Shown: positions 1 through 11,548, numbered from the stretch's first letter. The stretch is DNA of 64,000 nt from Halichoerus grypus (GCF_964656455.1 NC_135726.1:8938001-9002000), one strand, 5' to 3'. The notes: generated from the letters alone by a model not told the origin. Numbers and translations are program-made.

Positions 1-50
1 GTGTTGGACTAGAATCAAGTACAAACTCATATTTAAAATATACATGTGCT

Positions 51-243
51 GGGGCGCCTGGGTGGCTGAGTTGGTTGAGCGTCCAACTATTGGTTTTAGC
101 TCAGGTCATGATCTCAGGGTTGCGAGACTGAGCCCTGTGTCAGGCTCCGTGCTCACTCAGCACGGGGTCTGTTTGAGATTCTCTTCCTCCTCCCACCCAC
201 CCCGCCACTCACATGCATGCGCTCTCTCTCTCAAATAAATAAG
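51..243 (+). mobile_element. Carnivore tRNA-derived SINE (SINEC type)
   Basis: The head reads ggggcgcctgggtggctgag, the tRNA-like start of carnivore SINEs. It is followed by the ggtcatgatctcaggg segment, a CT-rich middle and an (AAATAA)n tail. The flanks resemble each other only loosely (tacatgtgct before, gtatgtgtct after), so the target duplication has decayed. It is probably somewhat older than the copies at 38677, 41161 and 60236. Confidence 0.95.
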
Positions 244-595
244 TATGTGTCTATATTTTCAATGTATATTTTATATTATAAATATATATTTATATTATAT
301 ATTTAATAATTTTTATTTAAATATAAATGAATATGAATATAAATACATTAAAATATATAATGTACACAGAGACACAGAAATAGAAATATGTTTGTATGTA
401 TCTGTTAGTATCCATACAAATATTTTCAAACTCTGTCCACTGAGTAGTCTTGGACGCAATGACATCCCAGTAGTAATGAGCACACCCAGTGCCCATATCT
501 TGGTTTCTAAATACCATTTTCCACGAAGGAACCAGGGCTCCTTGGAAAAGTAGTTAATTCTAAGATTAGGGCAAGGAAATGAGTCTGTAACATTT
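244..595. other. AT-rich single-copy stretch
   Basis: From 255 to 360 the sequence is mostly A and T with repeated tatattta-like words. It then becomes ordinary mixed sequence. Short open frames on both strands here are low-complexity and show no domain. No gene or named repeat is recognised. Confidence 0.5.
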
Positions 596-1552
596 TACAA
601 GGCAAAAAGGTAAGGAAGTGCTCAGAAAGGATGGGGTGTGCCAAAAGGGCACAAGAGCCAGCCTGAAAGAGCTCTCAGTGGCCAAAGCTGGGACAATATG
701 AGTGACAGATGTGTAACAGTATTACTGTATTACAACCTGTAGTGTAAAATGAATATTCATGTGTCCACACTGATATAAATGAATATATAATTAAATAAAT
801 AGAGAAGGGACAGCCTTCAACGGAAAAGAATTTGATGATAAATGAAGAAGGCATGAGGGAAATAAAAAATCACCTTTAGAACATTATAGCATGAATTATT
901 ATAGGCAAGATCAATAGACGAATGCTAACTTTAGTGGATGAAAATGTGAGAAGAAATAGTCTCAAAGTACCTCCCTCAAGATATTTGGGGAAAATGATAA
1001 TTTTCAGTGGCTAAATCCAGTGGACAACACTTTTGCCAAGAGATCGTGGTTAACATCACCAGTAATAAGACATTTTGATTGTGTGTAACCTCTAATATGT
1101 TAGACTGAGATGGGCAGAACAATTCTGTGTATTCTGGCCAAAAATGAAGAACTTGATTTAGTTAGGAGAAACTATCAGACAAACCCAAGTCGAGAATGTT
1201 CTATAAAAGAATTGACCTCAAAAGTATCAAGGTCATTACAAAAATAATAAAACAAATAAATGAATATATGAAGACTGAGAAATTGTCAAGGATCAGAAGA
1301 GACTGGAGGAACAAGACAATTGATGCAGAGCGGTACCCTGGGTTGAATTCTGGAACATCAGAAGAACACTAATGGAAACACCAGGGAAATACAAATGCAG
1401 TCGGTGGTTAAGTGAGTTAACGGCATTGCACCAGTGTTAATTTCCTACTGTGGGAAAAGGTATCATGTTAGTGGAAGCTGGATGCAGGCTACACACTGCA
1501 CTCTATTTGTGACTTTTCTGTAAGCTGAAATTTATTTCCAAACAAAACAAAA
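596..1552 (+). mobile_element. L1M-type LINE, 3' untranslated end
   Basis: Several landmarks of the long non-coding 3' end of old mammalian L1 (L1M group) occur in the right order: the ggccaaagctgggacaatatg block near 680, tcaagatatttggggaaaat near 976, catcagacaaaccca-like text near 1172, gaatgttctataaaa near 1193 and acttttctgtaagctgaaat near 1511. It ends in an A-rich stretch at about 1552. No ORF2 remnant is visible. The exact subfamily (L1MC/L1ME or HAL1-like) is not resolved. Confidence 0.75.
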
Positions 1553-1555
1553 GCT

Positions 1556-1645
1556 TTCCCAAGGTCATAGCTCTTCAAGGCAAAACTGTTTTGCCTGATT
1601 CCAAAGTCTATGCTTTTTCTACTCTGCCCTGCTTCCCCCATCCAC
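1556..1645 (-). mobile_element. MIR SINE fragment, antisense
   Basis: cccaaggtcatagctcttcaa, followed by ttccaaagtctatgctttt and a closing ctctgccctgct, matches the reversed tRNA-proximal half of MIR. It lies directly after the L1M tail. Only the 5' half of the element is present. Confidence 0.55.
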
Positions 1646-3350
1646 ACTGCACAGATCGCCTTTCTCAGAATCGGTGGAGACTGGACTAGGACACTCCTTC
1701 CAAGTGAATGATTTTATGGGAAAAATTGGTGGCACAATTAGGCATAAACCCATTCACTTTAAATGGGGAAAGAGAGGCACAGGCTCGTTAAAATGTACAT
1801 AGAGCGTATCCACACTCAGCTCCATGTCCCAACTGCCCAGATCTGCCAGTTCATAATGTCGTTTCTCGATTCCCCACTACTTGGTTAAATTAGTACAGGA
1901 CTACACATCTCAACCTTCAACCATTTTGTCACTTAAAATGAGTGTCTGAGAGGCCATCCCTCCGGGAATATTAGTTACCGTGTCCATTACTTACTTAATC
2001 AGAGCTTGGAGTTATTTTTTGCCTTGTGGAGGCTGACTGTAAATTATGGGGTACAGCAGAGCAAAGCCACACTTAGCAGATTATATGGCATGGGAAAACC
2101 CTTGCTTTTGGGGAAAAATTACATATTTCTTTAAAAATATGTTTTATACAATATTATATTAAGCCTATAAAACAAAATCCACGAGCACATTTTGTGGCCT
2201 TTAGGACATATTTGAGAGTTGACTCAAATCTCTGACCCACTCCTTAAACAGGGTTAGAGGGGAGAGATTCCACTTGAATTCACATCAGTGGGGGCCACGG
2301 TCCATGAATTTCTACGTGCAGACCCATCAGAGGAAAGGCTAGAAATCTTGTTGGTCTTTGCACATGATGCAGTAAATAAATTATCCAAATGGCCTTAAAT
2401 TTCATTTTAAGCAGCAACAGCAGACTAATAAGCAGTGTTTTCTCACTGTGATAAATGGATTCCTTTATTATTTTCTTAAAGAAGTCCCTCGAAGTACCTT
2501 GGGACTTGATCAAATGACAGCAAGATAAGAAGAAAGTACATGAATGCAGGGCTATTAAATAGGAGGCAACCACGACCCTCTGGAATGAAGGTTTTCCGTT
2601 TGTCTGTAGCTGGGCCAAGCGCTTCACTGGGCTGTGTCCGCGGCGTTGGAAACAGTCTTTCAGACTGGTAAAGAAAAGTTAGACAATCCTGCCTCAATAG
2701 GCCAGTCTTTGTTGCACAGTTAGGGCCGAAGATTCCAAGGGTCAGCCCCCACCAGCTCCGACCTCCTCACGTATGGTCCCTGGTGGGCCGGAGCGAGATC
2801 ACTGGGCCAGCTCACAGGGAGACGCTGTTAGCCAGGGCTCCAGCCAACTCCAGCCACGGATACACGCAAGACTCAGGAGGGGGTGGCTCTGGAGCTCCCA
2901 CATGAATCTCCTAAGACAGCCAGTCGCTGGGCTGAAAAGTCTGCAGAATCTTTCTTCAAAAACGTATGTTTTAATTTGAGGATATTAATTGCATGGAAAT
3001 TATTGGACTCTATGATTTATGACCCCGCCAGAATTCTGCGGGCTTTCCCTCCATATGGGCCGCTGCCATTTTCCTTTTGTATACCTATCATTTCCCATTG
3101 TTTATCTCCCCTGATTGATGTTCGGGCTTGGGATGTTTTCTATTATGAGATTCATAATTATCACTGGTAATAGAGAAGGCTTCCCTATTATCTTCAGCGA
3201 GACTGCCCAAATTATTCATTGTAGCCCACTGGTACCACGCTGCAGGAAAATAAGAATTTATTTCCCATCCCAGGCATATGGTAGATAAGAGGATGTATTT
3301 ATTTCTCCATGTTTCAAAAGGATTAAGCTTTGAAAAAATAAATATCACTT
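1646..3350. other. Single-copy DNA, no gene recognised
   Basis: The stretch has mixed composition. Open frames of 115, 95 and 86 codons between 2280 and 3350 overlap each other on both strands and contain no recognisable domain. No repeat family is recognised. It may be intergenic or intronic. Confidence 0.5.
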
Positions 3351-4255
3351 AGGCTGTCAGTTAGCAGAACTTTATGGTTCTGAGTTTAGAGGGCCTCTCT
3401 TGGGCTAAGAATAGCAAATCTAAACACTGGTTTTAAAAAGGGGGTGGGATGGGGTAAGGAGGTGGGGAACCAATTATGTTTTACTTGGCTAAATAAATGA
3501 ATGCTATATATTTCAACCATTATATTGGTCTACAAGGCACCCAGCACCACCTTGGACCCCAACGTTAAATAACGCACTGGCTTATTTATAAAAATGTTAG
3601 TGAATTCCAACAGTCCTTGACCCCTGGCTATTCTGAGAGCACGCTGAATACATCATCTGGGTTTTGCCTAATTACACATAATTAGGAAATGTAATTATGC
3701 TTTTCAGTGTTACTCTGCCATTAGGAGCCGAGTGGACGGCTTGAAACACTAGTAAGGATTCAGTGCTTCAGAGAAAACAAATTAAAAATATGAGCCAACC
3801 TCTAAAAATAGGGATTGCACTGAAGGTTAGTAAATCAAACTTATAAAAAACATAATAAAAAAAATCGCTCTTGGCTCTGGCTAAATATCTGATGCCACAG
3901 TTTCGCTGGCTGCCCTTTGTGTTGGGACTTACTTCATGATACATCATTTGCATCCATGCTGAGCCAGGGAGAGCGAATGAATTATTTTGCTCCTCAATTA
4001 CTTTGATTTGCTAACTTTTTCACATATTTATGCCTTTTCATTTTTACTTCCTCCTTTACGCTGGGTTCCCAGCTCTAGCTGAGCAAATGACTTCCAATTA
4101 CTCCACAGCAAAGCATCACAACGTTTCATTCGTGGGTTTGTCGCCTGCAAAGGCTGCCAACACCCACAGCTCAGGCAAATCTCAGCCCCTGAGCTGGGCA
4201 TCCCCATCTTAGCAATGTAGGGAGGAGTGCTTGGCTTTGCAAGTCTACAGAACAG
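3351..4255. other. Single-copy block rich in TAAT motifs
   Basis: The block contains a dense set of homeodomain-type ATTA/TAAT words, including taattacacataattagg at 3668-3686 and gtaattatg just after it, with no sign of repeat decay. This is the texture of conserved non-coding DNA, but conservation cannot be seen from one sequence. A 60-codon frame at 4030 shows no domain. Confidence 0.35.
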
Positions 4256-4375
4256 CCGCCGTAATAATGAGCATGTCCTAAATTTTGCTGGACAGCTACT
4301 ATCAATCAGGGACTGAACTGGGTGGCTTCGCCAACCCAGAAGCTCAGAATTTCAAAGGTGAGGAAATAGAAAGGT
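4256..4375 (-). mobile_element. Possible MIR-like remnant, antisense
   Basis: aataatgagcatgtcctaaatt, a degenerate ctactatcaatcagggactgaact and a later ggtgaggaaatagaaaggttac line up with the reversed MIR order, but divergence is high. This is a weak call. Confidence 0.3.
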
Positions 4376-4690
4376 TACGTGCCTGAAAGGTCCAAGTTCA
4401 TGAAGGATGTAGAATGGGGAGACTTCTATGTTCTGATCTTAGCTTTCATGTTTATTGAATTTTCCTCTACTGTTATGGTAGCTGACAGTAATAAAGTAAC
4501 ACACTCCACTAAATGCACTATTTATGGAAACATTTCTACGGTGCCAAAAAAAATGTAAAAGAGGAATGATTGCCAAAAGCAAAGGCCCAAGCATTAGTGT
4601 GATGTTTGCAGCACTTTTGTTCTGAACAGAAGGCTACAGAGAGATAGCCAGGCCTGTTAAAAACTGCCTCTCCACCTGCCAGTCCTGTGA
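4376..4690. other. Single-copy DNA
   Basis: No repeat, gene or RNA is recognised. The stretch ends at the G-run that precedes the GT microsatellite. Confidence 0.4.
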
Positions 4691-4693
4691 GGG

Positions 4694-4695
<2 letters not shown>

Positions 4696-4772
<77 letters not shown>

Positions 4773-4783
4773 AGTGTGTGTGC
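4696..4783 (+). repeat. (GT)n microsatellite, about 37 perfect units
   Basis: An uninterrupted GT alternation runs from 4696 to 4769, followed by an imperfect tail tatgagtgtgtgtgc. A run of six Gs sits immediately upstream. It is the longest perfect dinucleotide tract in the window, so it is expected to be length-polymorphic and can adopt Z-DNA. Confidence 0.98.
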
Positions 4784-5560
4784 ATATTTTTCTAAATTAG
4801 GTTTCTATTCCATATTTCTTTCCTTCTGTCAAGTAAAAAATTTCTTTTAAGCCTGTCTTCATCCCTCCTTGTGTTTTATATATACTGTTCCTAATCATCT
4901 TAGATTCTGCTGCATCCATTTTCACTTCTGGCCTCTACTGCCGCCCCCTCCTCCTCTTCCTCAGTGCCTGCATTGTTGAAACTGTTTAGAATGAACTCCC
5001 CTTGGATTGTTTTACGAGACACACTGCTGCTCATCCCAATCCCAGATTACAACACACTTCTTCCAGGCACCTTGAAGGGGAGATGCCAACGTTTATAATG
5101 CAACTCTTACACCCCTTCTCCCCAAGAGGAGACCTGGGTCCCCCCCATATCTGCAGGCCCTGCCTGGTGGTTAATTAAATCAGTGCTATTCAAGCCCAGC
5201 GATCCAACACCCTTATTTTAGAAGAAATATTTTATAACTCCTTATTAGGGTCCTGAAATGAAATTAATGAATAACATAACCTACCACACACATACTTAAC
5301 AAAAACTACTATCCCAACCACAAAATACAGAAAAAAATTGATAAAATAATATGCATTTTAAAAAGGGCAAGATTATATCAGAAGCCCATAATGAAAGTCA
5401 AATGTGTGCACCTACTTATTGGTTTGGATTCAAGAAACATAGATCAAAATTTCCGGAATTTTGTTGATATGATCTCTTTCCATTTGGCATTTTGAAATAT
5501 GGACTAAATATATTCTTACAAAGACATAGTATTATATTGGTAAACCAGCTCTCTAGAAAG

Positions 5561-5562
<2 letters not shown>
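4784..5562. other. Single-copy DNA
   Basis: The composition is mixed, pyrimidine-rich around 4930-4970 and AT-rich from 5220 to 5390. No gene or repeat family is recognised. Confidence 0.45.

Positions 5563-5593
<31 letters not shown>
5563..5593 (+). repeat. (AC)n microsatellite, about 15 units
   Basis: This is a perfect AC alternation of 31 bases. An apparent minus-strand 73-codon frame across it reads as a run of Cys-Val and is an artefact of the repeat. Confidence 0.97.
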
Positions 5594-5594
<1 letters not shown>

Positions 5595-5884
5595 TTATAC
5601 ATATACACCAAAATTGGTAGCATTTGCCAATGTCCATGGTGTAAAGACTCTCACCACGGTCAATCTCATGCTACCAACATGATATTATGCTATCATGGAA
5701 TACAGATTTGGTAAGCAATGGGCAAAACCTGCTCACATGAGCTGGTAGGAAGCAGCCCCACTGCTTAATCAGCATGAGTATAATAGCTACAAATGTAGAC
5801 AAGCCACATGTTATGGTGACTCACTACTATGAAACACTGCATGATTTTTCAAGATGGTGACCAAATCTTCGTAGAGTTTCGAAG

Positions 5885-6028
5885 AAAACACTCCCCTTGA
5901 TTTAGCAGGTCCTTGGACACAGACTCTGAGGCCCCACCCAGACTTACTAAACCAGAATTCAGATTTAACAAGATGCCGGGGCCCCGGGTGATTCAGAGGC
6001 ACATTAAAGGTGGGGAGGCACTAGGTTA
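5885..6028 (-). mobile_element. hAT-Charlie MITE remnant, MER5A/MER20-like, antisense
   Basis: actctgaggccccacccagact, gaattcagatttaacaagatg and gtgattcagaggcacattaaaggtggggaggcact read as the reverse of the MER5A/MER20 consensus, ending in the reversed left terminus. The other terminus is lost. Confidence 0.7.
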
Positions 6029-6254
6029 GGTAGTGAGCTTCAAGACCACCTGACTGATTGTACAGGAATCCTGCTTAATGCTCAAATGGACAATGCAAAA
6101 TAAACCACTGGGTCCATAGAAGAACTATATGACACGCCTCATTTAGGAGTGGTACCATGCCATGTCACCAGCCATCCCTCTTCGTTATAACCATATTGCA
6201 CGGCCATGAGCTCTATTGCATTAACTGTTTGGAGGATTACTGAATGAGTCGATC

Positions 6255-6425
6255 AAAGATGTACTGAGTCCTTACTCTGTGTAATGCCTTACACCGCCTC
6301 CCACCTAATCCACATGACAATCTCTCTTTAAAATAAGAACAAGAGATGAGAAAAGGAAGGCACAGAGAGGTTCAAGACTTTGTGCAGTGTCACAGACTTA
6401 GGAATGTGTATAGTCAGGATTAGTG
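6255..6425 (-). mobile_element. MIR, antisense
   Basis: tactgagtccttactctgtgtaatgcc, then cacctaatccacatgacaatc and aggcacagagaggttcaagac, give the reversed MIR order from its 3' end inward. It is moderately diverged. Confidence 0.65.
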
Positions 6426-6524
6426 ATGGTAATTATTTTATATTAAAAAATTATTCTATGAGCACACAATGAGGGTCAGCTGGGAGGCAATGGAGACCAG
6501 GGGCCCTTCCATCCTATACTGATG

Positions 6525-6720
6525 ATGAGTTACTTTTGCAAACAACTGTGTATCTGCAAAGCATGCTCACAGGTGTCAATTTATCTGAAATTCTTATTAA
6601 TTCCACTGAAAGATGAAGAGATTTTGAGGCTCAGAGAGGCAAGGGATGAAGGGTCAGCAAATGAAGAAACTTGCCCAAGTCACTCAACTAATAAGTAGTA
6701 ATAAAAGGAAGATAATTTAG
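6525..6720 (-). mobile_element. MIR, antisense
   Basis: The core gaagagattttgaggctcagag, followed by aaacttgcccaagtcactcaact, is clear reversed MIR. Its 3' side (cacaggtgtcaatttatctg) is more decayed. Confidence 0.7.
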
Positions 6721-7504
6721 GTTTTCTGCTTTTACTTGTCTAGACATGAAGCTAGCACCTGGGGGTGGGAGGTTGCTCCAAGCAGCCTGGAAGCAAAGGC
6801 ACCAGGAGAAATGATCTCCAGTGCACCATGGGTGGGGATGGGGTGCTATTGGGAGCTGGGTTTTTCAAGATGTCCCCCTACCTCTTCCTTGGCCCCATTT
6901 TAGTGTCCCTAACCAAGCAAGACGCTTGGCAGGAACATCTGCCAGGGATGTAGATTACATGTTGGATATGTATGGATACCTAACCTTATTCTCTGCTCAC
7001 CCCCTCCATAACTGTGAGAACTCAGAGAAATTAAAATGAGAAAACAAGCATGTCCTGACAATCTGGGATTTAGTTCAATTAACAGCCATAAGTAATATTT
7101 ATTGCAAAATCTTAACACCTATTAGCGATTGGGGGGGGGGGGATGGTTGCAGCTCTGCTCATAAAATGCATCCATTCCTTATGCACAGCTCCTAAGCTCC
7201 TAGGAGGAGGACGCTCATCGCTGTCCGCTCATCAAAATCAATGCCAAACCAGCAGGTTTAAACATAGCCTTCAGACCTCCCTGAGAAGATGCAAAGAGTC
7301 AATGTTACCAAGCCTGGAGACAGACAAGGTGTAACTACATTTTTAAACCTCTCCATCTTATATGTATGAACGGGAGAGAATGGGGGGCGGGGGGAGGAGA
7401 GAGAGAGGCCAGGACAATAATGGAAATGATGGCTCTCTGGGTGGAGGGCTTATACTTGATTTAAATTTTCTCCTTGTTAAATTCTTTTCCCAAATGTTCT
7501 GTCA
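6721..7504. other. Single-copy DNA with a 12-G run
   Basis: A homopolymer of twelve Gs lies at 7131-7142, and a G/A-rich patch (ggggggcggggggagg-like) lies near 7381-7405. Overlapping 60-72 codon frames on both strands carry no domain. No repeat family is recognised. Confidence 0.45.
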
Positions 7505-7855
7505 TTTTTTTAAATCAAATTTTTAATTTTGAGGTAATTGTAGATTGTGAGAAATGCAGTTGTGAAAAATAAGACCGCGATCCCAGGTCTCCTTCACCTA
7601 GATTCCCCCCATGGTACTGACTCACAGAACTAGAGTGACATATCACAACCAGAAAAGTGACCTCACTACAGTCAAGATAGAGACCATGGTCCCTCATGTT
7701 GCCCTTTATAGTCACCCCACTCACCCCAGTTCCTCTTTACCCCCTAGCAATCCTAATCTGTTCTCCACTCCTATAAATTTGTCATTTCAAGAATGTCATA
7801 CAACTGGAATCATATAGTACAGAACATTTTGGAACTTTTTTTCCTTCATCTATAG
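7505..7855 (-). mobile_element. L1M LINE fragment, antisense
   Basis: ttttgaggtaattgtagatt, atatcacaaccagaaaagtgac, tctgttctccactcctataa, tttgtcatttcaagaatgtc and aactggaatcatatagtac are the reversed landmarks of the 3' part of old L1 elements. Both ends are truncated. Confidence 0.8.
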
Positions 7856-8374
7856 TTCTTTTGCAGCCAAAGAAAACACTGTGTGTATGTGTAAAGCCTC
7901 ACCATCGTAAGACTCAGTTGTTCCTTGAGTTGTCTGTATTATTCGATCTCTAGAAACCACTAAAGTCTCCCCTTCTCCTGGGAAGTGCTCCTTGACCTCT
8001 GGGGGTTGGGGAGTGTTCCCGTCACTCTGCAGTGCAATGGCTGAACTGGCCACTTTCCGATGACACTCGGCCTTGCTTCTGGGGGGTGACCAAGGTACAC
8101 CTGCCGCTCCCCGACCTGCTTCCTCTGCTTCTCCACCACCCACAGAACGTGAAAAGCTGCCTTCTAAAGCACAGCCCCACAGAGTCCAACAAGGAGGCTC
8201 TGAAGCCACCTGCCTCCCCCACAACCCCAGACACAGAAAGAAAGGGAAAAGGCCAACATAGGGCTTCTGGTGTCTCAATTTGCCAGCCGTTCTTGAATCT
8301 CAGGTATGGTGTAAAAAAAAGAACTTTGGAGCCACTCAGGATGAATTCTCCCATTCAAGGAAAATTTTTCTTGT
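7856..8374. other. GC-richer single-copy DNA
   Basis: Open frames of 110-142 codons overlap here on both strands (7850-8382), but none shows a domain and they contradict each other. The stretch is richer in C and G than its neighbours. No promoter or exon is supported. Confidence 0.4.
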
Positions 8375-8530
8375 GCCCTTGAGTGGGTCTCTGAGACTCA
8401 GTTTTCTCATCTGTAAAATGGGGACAATAAAACTTACCTTTATATTTACAGATGTGTCTGTGCACTATGATTATGAATATTAATTAAGTTAAATGTAACG
8501 CTTGTAACACCATGCCCACATATGTGATAC
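8375..8530 (+). mobile_element. MIR
   Basis: tgagactcagttttctcatc, then tgtaaaatggggacaataaaac, is a strong MIR core. The 3' half decays toward taacaccatgcccacatatg. Confidence 0.8.
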
Positions 8531-9321
8531 CCTCAAATATGTGATCCATTTGGCTATTATCACTGCAAATAAATCACAATAAATATAAATCCACCGTGAA
8601 AATTTGCTTTGGCTTCTAATCACTCAATCTTTTATCTCTCCTTCTTGGTATTTACAAAACACTTGCTTCCCCCAAAAAATGGTTTCCAGGCAAGAACCAT
8701 GCAGACGCCTCCCTAAACGGTCTGTATTAAATCTCAAATCTTGCGGGGCTGGAGGAAAAAAAAAAAAAAGCGTCTCACTCCTGAGAAGTATTCAGGCTTT
8801 GAGTGATGTCAAAGGCCTTTGAACAAGCCTCATAAATGACATCCATATTTGTCCATTTTTGACTTAAATTGCTTTTGGTTCAACTGCTGCCATGAATTGC
8901 CATGATGCAGTATCATACAGAATGACACAAAACACAGAGCAAGAAGCAAGTTGCTGGCGAGGATTAGGAAATGAAGGAGTCACTGCCTCGTTCACTTCTC
9001 CAAGCGTTGGAAGAAATGAAACTCGCGTTGAAAGGTAATCTCCATGAACCGTGATAAGACCAAGTGACATTTCACACAGCTCAAGTCTCCTGATGCAGCC
9101 TTGCAGTTATAATAAAAGCCATTTACATACAGCTCCCCATTTTATAAGTTTGCACATGCTGGTTCTCTTTTCTTCCCCTCTTCTTCTTCTTCTTCCTCCG
9201 TCTCTAAGGCACAAAGAGCAATTTGTGATTCTAGAACGTCTTGTTAAGATACCCTGGGCTCTGGTTTCCGTTGTGTGGGATGAAGCAGCAGCATCCACAC
9301 TCTGGGGCATAACCTTCCTCT
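8531..9321. other. Single-copy DNA
   Basis: The stretch contains a run of about 16 As near 8754-8769 and a (TTC)n-like patch at 9179-9197. The part from 8830 to 9000 is high-complexity and AT-rich without repeat signatures. No gene is recognised. Confidence 0.4.
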
Positions 9322-9602
9322 CCCCACCCTCTCCTCCTCCGTGCCTCACCTTCCGTCTTTCCTCTCTTCCTGCTAACCCCTGATTCTGGGCGGGGGGCGG
9401 GGGGGGGATATGTACTCTCCCCACCCTCTCCTCCTCTGTGCCTCACCTTCCATCTTTCCTGTCTTCCTGCTAACCCCTGATTCTGGGCGGGGAGGGGGGG
9501 GTGTACTCTCCCCACCCTCTCCTCCTCTGTGCCTCACCTTCTGTCTTTCCTCTCTTCCTGCTAATCCCTGATTCCGGGTGGGGGGGGGGGCGGGATGTGC
9601 TT
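9322..9602 (+). repeat. Three-copy minisatellite with G-run ends
   Basis: Three head-to-tail units start at 9322, 9419 and 9510, with spacing of 97 and 91 bases. Each runs ccccaccctctcctcc, tgcctcaccttc, tttcctctcttcctgcta, ccctgattc and then a G-run of variable length (9388-9407, 9485-9501, 9576-9594). The three copies differ by only a few bases outside the G-runs. Repeated peptides in minus-strand frames come from this duplication and are not protein evidence. Confidence 0.95.
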
Positions 9603-9734
9603 GGCAAAGGTCCATCTATTGCCTGGCTCCTTAAGCTAAGAAATTCTATTTCATCTCAGTCCTGTGATGAGGGATCCAAACCAAAGGGGCTTCAGATGTA
9701 TAGAATAATTAAGTAGGCTGAAATTTAGATCAAA

Positions 9735-9940
9735 AATCCTGGGTTCCAGCCTCTTCTCGGCCACTTACAAGCTGCCCAACCTTAGGCGAGCCGCTGTAAT
9801 ATCCCTGCTTCTCACTTTCTGTATCCAGCAAATGGCCTAATGCCACCCACCTCAAGGGCTTTGGGGAGGGTTGAATGAGGCACCGCATTTGCAAGGCCCT
9901 GATACAGCACTGGACGTCAGGAATGCTCATTCCCTTTCCG
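9735..9940 (+). mobile_element. MIR
   Basis: atcctgggttccagcctcttc, ggccacttacaagctgcccaacctt and later gggttgaatgaggcaccgca, followed by gatacagcactggacg, follow the MIR order from tRNA-like part to tail. It is nearly full length. Confidence 0.75.
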
Positions 9941-10785
9941 TCCCATCCACAAGCACGACGTGTTGACCGTGGCGGAGGCAGAGGTGCCTGGAGGTGGCAC
10001 GCTGGCTTCCCCGCTCACTGCAGTGGTGGATGCCATCATTCAGCCAGGACCGTGGTGGTGTGCCCTTGGGTGAATTAGCACAAGGAAAATCCAGTCCCGC
10101 GGAAGCCACTGACCAAACGGCAAAGGGAACCTCCGATCTCGGGCCAGTGCCATGGGCTTTTACAAATGGAACACAGGGTTCCAGGCCCCACATTTACCCT
10201 CTGCCAGTGTCCTCATGCAGGCCACACCTGCTCGGCCTCCTGAGAAGGGCTCCCTGGGTGCTCACGGTTGGCGCAAAGAGTGAGGTTCAGGGTGAAACGG
10301 ATGCCTGTTATCCGGGGCTGTTCTCATCTCTTACAAAGAGGCCGGGCGGTATAGATCTCTTCATTTTCATGTGTACATACAAGGTCACTTTCTCAGCAAA
10401 TCAATAGAACAATCTGAATACACAATTTTCATGTCACAGTGTATTTTGGAGTTGAAATACATCGAAGGGAACAAGAATAACAAGGCTTTGAAGGAGGGGC
10501 AGCATAGGTAGGAACATAATTTTATGCTTTCTTGCTGCTAGTCTCAAATATATCTGAGGCTATTACTGAGATCCTTGCCTTCCTGAAAAGAAACAAACAA
10601 ACAAAAACTAAGAATAGTGAATATCAGATTTGAATTTTGCCTCTTTTCTTACTAAAAGAAGTCCAAGAGATTTTTCTAAACATCTCCTGACAATATTTTG
10701 GCAATGCTATTTTTTTTTTTTTTGAAATGCCAATTTCTCCATCTGGCCCAGTTTGCCCACCTCTTCATGAGGTCAGACTAGTGAA
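9941..10785. other. Single-copy DNA, GC-richer then AT-richer
   Basis: Scattered CpGs occur up to about 10340. From 10400 onward the stretch is AT-rich, with an AAAC-repeat patch near 10590 and a T-run at 10711-10723. A 137-codon frame at 9994-10407 has no recognisable domain, and a competing frame lies opposite it. Confidence 0.4.
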
Positions 10786-10910
10786 GATGAATCCTGGAGC
10801 GGCTGTGTGACTTCAGACAAGTCACTTAACCTCTCTGTTTCTTCCTCGATAAAGTGCAGACATAATAATTGGTTTAGCCAATAGGAATGCTATAAGGCCT
10901 GAAGCCAATT
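10786..10910 (+). mobile_element. MIR
   Basis: gtgtgacttcagacaagtcac, then ttaacctctctgtttcttcctc, is a clear MIR core. The 3' part is lost after about 10905. Confidence 0.75.
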
Positions 10911-11325
10911 TGCATATGAAAAACTGAGTGAACCTTCTTAAGTGTCCAGATTGTTTGATTTCACGGTGTGTCCAACATAACCCCACCTTCTCTCTCTTCC
11001 CCCACAACTGCTTCACCAATATGCTCAGGGATGCTTTTTATTTTAAAGGAAGTTCCCCTTTTAAAGTGATGTTCGTTGCCGGCCCCCTTCAGGAGGATGT
11101 GACAGTTATTAATATGTAGATTTTAGAGAATCTGAGGGCATTTTTTTGTGCATCACTTTGAATGTTGTAGCTAATAGAATAAAAGCTAGATTAAAGTATT
11201 AAATAATTTGGCTAGACAAAGGCATTTACCAGGATGCTGGCACTTGTTTTCTAGATAATAAGAGCACTGCGATAATGAGAGGCCATGTTGGATAATGAAA
11301 AGAAGGGTTAGAAGAAGAGGAAGAG
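10911..11325. other. Single-copy DNA
   Basis: No gene, repeat or RNA is recognised. Short frames on both strands lack domains. Confidence 0.4.
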
Positions 11326-11548
11326 CTTTTGGAATGAGATAAATTGACTCAAATCCGTATATTAGCCAAAAGTCCTTGAACTTCATTGTCGGAGTTTCAC
11401 TTTCCTCTCTGTAAAATGGGCACATGAACAACAACGTCCTGCAAGGATTGAGTCCTTAAAAAGCCTAGAAATAAAGTTTGTAAAAACCTCAGCACAGGGT
11501 CTGGTTCATGGTAGGCCCTCAATAAACATGAACAGCCATTACGATCGC
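11326..11548 (+). mobile_element. MIR
   Basis: actcaaatccgtatattagcc, tttcactttcctctctgtaaaa, tgcaaggattgagtcc and cagcacagggtctggttcatg, followed by taggccctcaataaacatgaac, follow MIR to its 3' end. It is close to full length. Confidence 0.8.

Noticed and set aside
3543..3560. REST/RE1-like cagcaccaccttggac
   Set aside because: The two half-sites are present in part but at a spacing that fits neither the standard nor the usual alternative arrangement, and the right half is incomplete.
9322..9602. CRISPR-like array
   Set aside because: Contiguous tandem units without spacers, in a mammalian genome.
9107..9615. Minus-strand frames sharing the peptide NQGLAGREER
   Set aside because: The shared peptide is the translated minisatellite unit, not a protein repeat family.
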